The position numbers and the translations under genes were made by a program. The notes beneath the pieces were generated by a model. The model was given only the letters and a program-made list of their open reading frames with translations, was not told where the DNA came from and did no database searches. This document shows, in pieces, positions 5,695-6,311 of a stretch of 6,311 nucleotides of DNA. Source of the DNA: Gammaproteobacteria bacterium (GTDB lineage Bacteria > Pseudomonadota > Gammaproteobacteria > DSM-19610); the NCBI GenBank assembly GCA_011371465.1, contig DRQL01000324.1, forward strand, positions 1-6,311, read 5' to 3'. Every line of letters starts with the position of its first letter. The first letter of the stretch is position 1.

Positions 5695-5718
5695 GATGAA
5701 GGGCTCCGCCGCTTCATC
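5695..5718. repeat. Stem-loop between the MerR gene and the ParA gene
   Basis: GATGAAG (5695-5701) pairs with CTTCATC (5712-5718), extended by GGC (5702-5704) with GCC (5708-5710) and one bulged G, around a TCC loop. It sits in the 100-base gap between the two genes. No T run follows on either strand, so it is not an intrinsic terminator. An mRNA stability or processing element, an attenuator-like structure or an operator are all possible. Confidence 0.4.
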
Positions 5719-5744
5719 ACCATGCCTTTGTTACTGTTGTTGGT

Positions 5745-6206
5745 TCAGGCGTACTCTCCTCGCTTGTTATCAACAGCAGAAAACAGTTCGCCCTGTTGTG
5801 GTTGCTGTTGCTGGATTTTTTCGATTTCCGCAGCCAGTTCGGCTACCGGGAATACCCATTCCTGGCCGGTGAGTGCGTCGAAGGCGCGTTCACCACGAAA
5901 TACCAGTACGACGTCGCCGGTAACCACCAGCGACAGCTCCACCAGCGGGTACTCCACGGTGGGCAGAAAGCGGGTAAGGGATTGCAGGCACTTGCGGATA
6001 CGCTGCACGGAGATATGGGCGTCGAGCAGACGCCTGGCCGTACGCAATGCGATCAGATCGGTGAAGGAGTAGCGCGTGTGTCCGCCCGCCGTGTAGCCGC
6101 TGGGAACGACTAATCCGGTTTTACGCCAGTAACTTAGCTGGCGACTGCTGAGACCGGTGATGGCGGCGGTCTGTTGTCGGCTGAACGAGCCTGCTGGCAC
6201 GGGCAC
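5745..6206 (-). CDS. MerR-family transcriptional regulator
   Basis: A 153-residue DNA-binding regulator. FSRQQTAAITGLSSRQLSYWRKTGLVVPS (8-36) is the MerR winged helix-turn-helix, with the conserved R-x-L-x-Y-W motif. GGHTRYSFTDLIALRTARRLLDAHISVQRIRKCLQSL (41-77) is the wing plus the helices leading to the dimerisation part. The C-terminal region is not a long metal-sensing coiled coil and has only one Cys (C73, in the helices), so classical metal sensing is unlikely. Residues 83-118 (TVEYPLVELSLVVTGDVVLVFRGERAFDALTGQEWVFP) look like a small beta-rich module. An acidic helix and a Gln-rich stretch (IQQQQPQQ) follow. The start is GTG at 6206; the GTG at 6200 has AGGGGG with a five-base spacer and may be the true start. 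As first gene of the minus-strand cluster it is the obvious candidate regulator of the ParA operon. Confidence 0.85.
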   Translation of the reverse strand: MPVPAGSFSRQQTAAITGLSSRQLSYWRKTGLVVPSGYTAGGHTRYSFTDLIALRTARRLLDAHISVQRIRKCLQSLTRFLPTVEYPLVELSLVVTGDVVLVFRGERAFDALTGQEWVFPVAELAAEIEKIQQQQPQQGELFSAVDNKRGEYA

Positions 6207-6236
6207 CCCCTGTCCGGGCGTTGCGCGATTCGAGCA

Positions 6237-6264
6237 AGTCTCGCAGGGTTTTTCAGAATGTCAA
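6237..6264 (-). promoter_or_regulatory. Sigma-70-like promoter of the MerR-ParA cluster
   Basis: On the minus strand a perfect -35 TTGACA (6259-6264) is followed after 16 bases by GAGACT (6237-6242), a weak -10 that keeps the key A2 and T6. It lies about 30 bases upstream of the MerR start, directly after the terminator stem-loop. A short inverted repeat CGAG-CAAGT-CTCG (6231-6243) covers the -10. A consensus -35 with a poor -10 is typical of promoters that need or receive regulation. Confidence 0.5.
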
Positions 6265-6266
6265 GA

Positions 6267-6300
6267 AAAAAGGACAAAAACACCGGTTTTTGTCCTTTTT
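6267..6300. terminator. Bidirectional intrinsic terminator, 15-bp perfect stem
   Basis: Arms 6267-6281 (AAAAAGGACAAAAAC) and 6286-6300 (GTTTTTGTCCTTTTT) are perfect inverted repeats around an ACCG loop. T runs end both strands: five on plus, six on minus. It most likely ends transcription from a minus-strand gene beyond the right edge and insulates the MerR-ParA cluster, whose -35 begins only a few bases further on. The stem is unusually AT-rich; an operator function for the GGACAAAAAC arms cannot be excluded. Confidence 0.75.
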
Positions 6301-6311
6301 GGCGTGCCCGC

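Noticed and set aside
5695..5718. Intrinsic terminator between the MerR and ParA genes
   Set aside because: A stem-loop exists but no T run follows on either strand.
3265..6206. Chromosome or plasmid partition (parABS) locus
   Set aside because: No ParB-like gene and no parS-like 16-bp palindrome (TGTTNCACGTGAAACA type) is found in the window, and the ParA carries a sugar-binding module.

Overview
This 6.3 kb window looks like chromosomal DNA of a fairly GC-rich Gammaproteobacterium. The reasons are codon use, Shine-Dalgarno (SD) sites and protein families; no rRNA, tRNA or marker gene fixes the genus. No IS element, CRISPR array or phage gene is visible. All functional calls come from reading motifs; no database was searched.

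Left part (1-3262) holds ordinary, loosely connected genes. A short possible C-terminal tail of an upstream gene comes first, followed by a plus-strand GT32-like glycosyltransferase with a DXD motif. Three minus-strand genes follow: a 220-residue exported START/SRPBCC-fold protein, then small uncharacterised proteins of 74 and 102 residues downstream of it. Divergent from the START gene is a plus-strand ferritin-like protein with a complete set of diiron ligands. The two share a 130 bp intergenic region with promoter-like and inverted-repeat elements.

Right part (3265-6311) is a compact minus-strand cluster and the most interesting part of the window. In transcription order it contains: a strong stem-loop terminator that insulates the cluster, a near-consensus promoter, a MerR-type regulator, a ParA ATPase fused to a C-terminal CBM48/AMPK-type glycogen-binding domain, a protein resembling a MinD/FlhG ATPase that has lost its P-loop, and a protein resembling a PD-(D/E)XK nuclease fold that has lost its catalytic residues. 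The last three genes are joined by TGATG and ATGA stop/start overlaps, so they are probably translated together. The CBM48 part also has its own SD and ATG inside the fusion gene.

Working hypothesis (inference): an active ParA ATPase carries a built-in polyglucan-binding module and works with a pseudo-ATPase and a pseudo-nuclease-like partner. It may position, segregate or sense glycogen or another alpha-glucan on the nucleoid, by analogy with ParA-type systems that distribute carboxysomes, chemoreceptors or plasmids. No parB gene or parS-like site is visible, which argues against a standard chromosome or plasmid partition locus.
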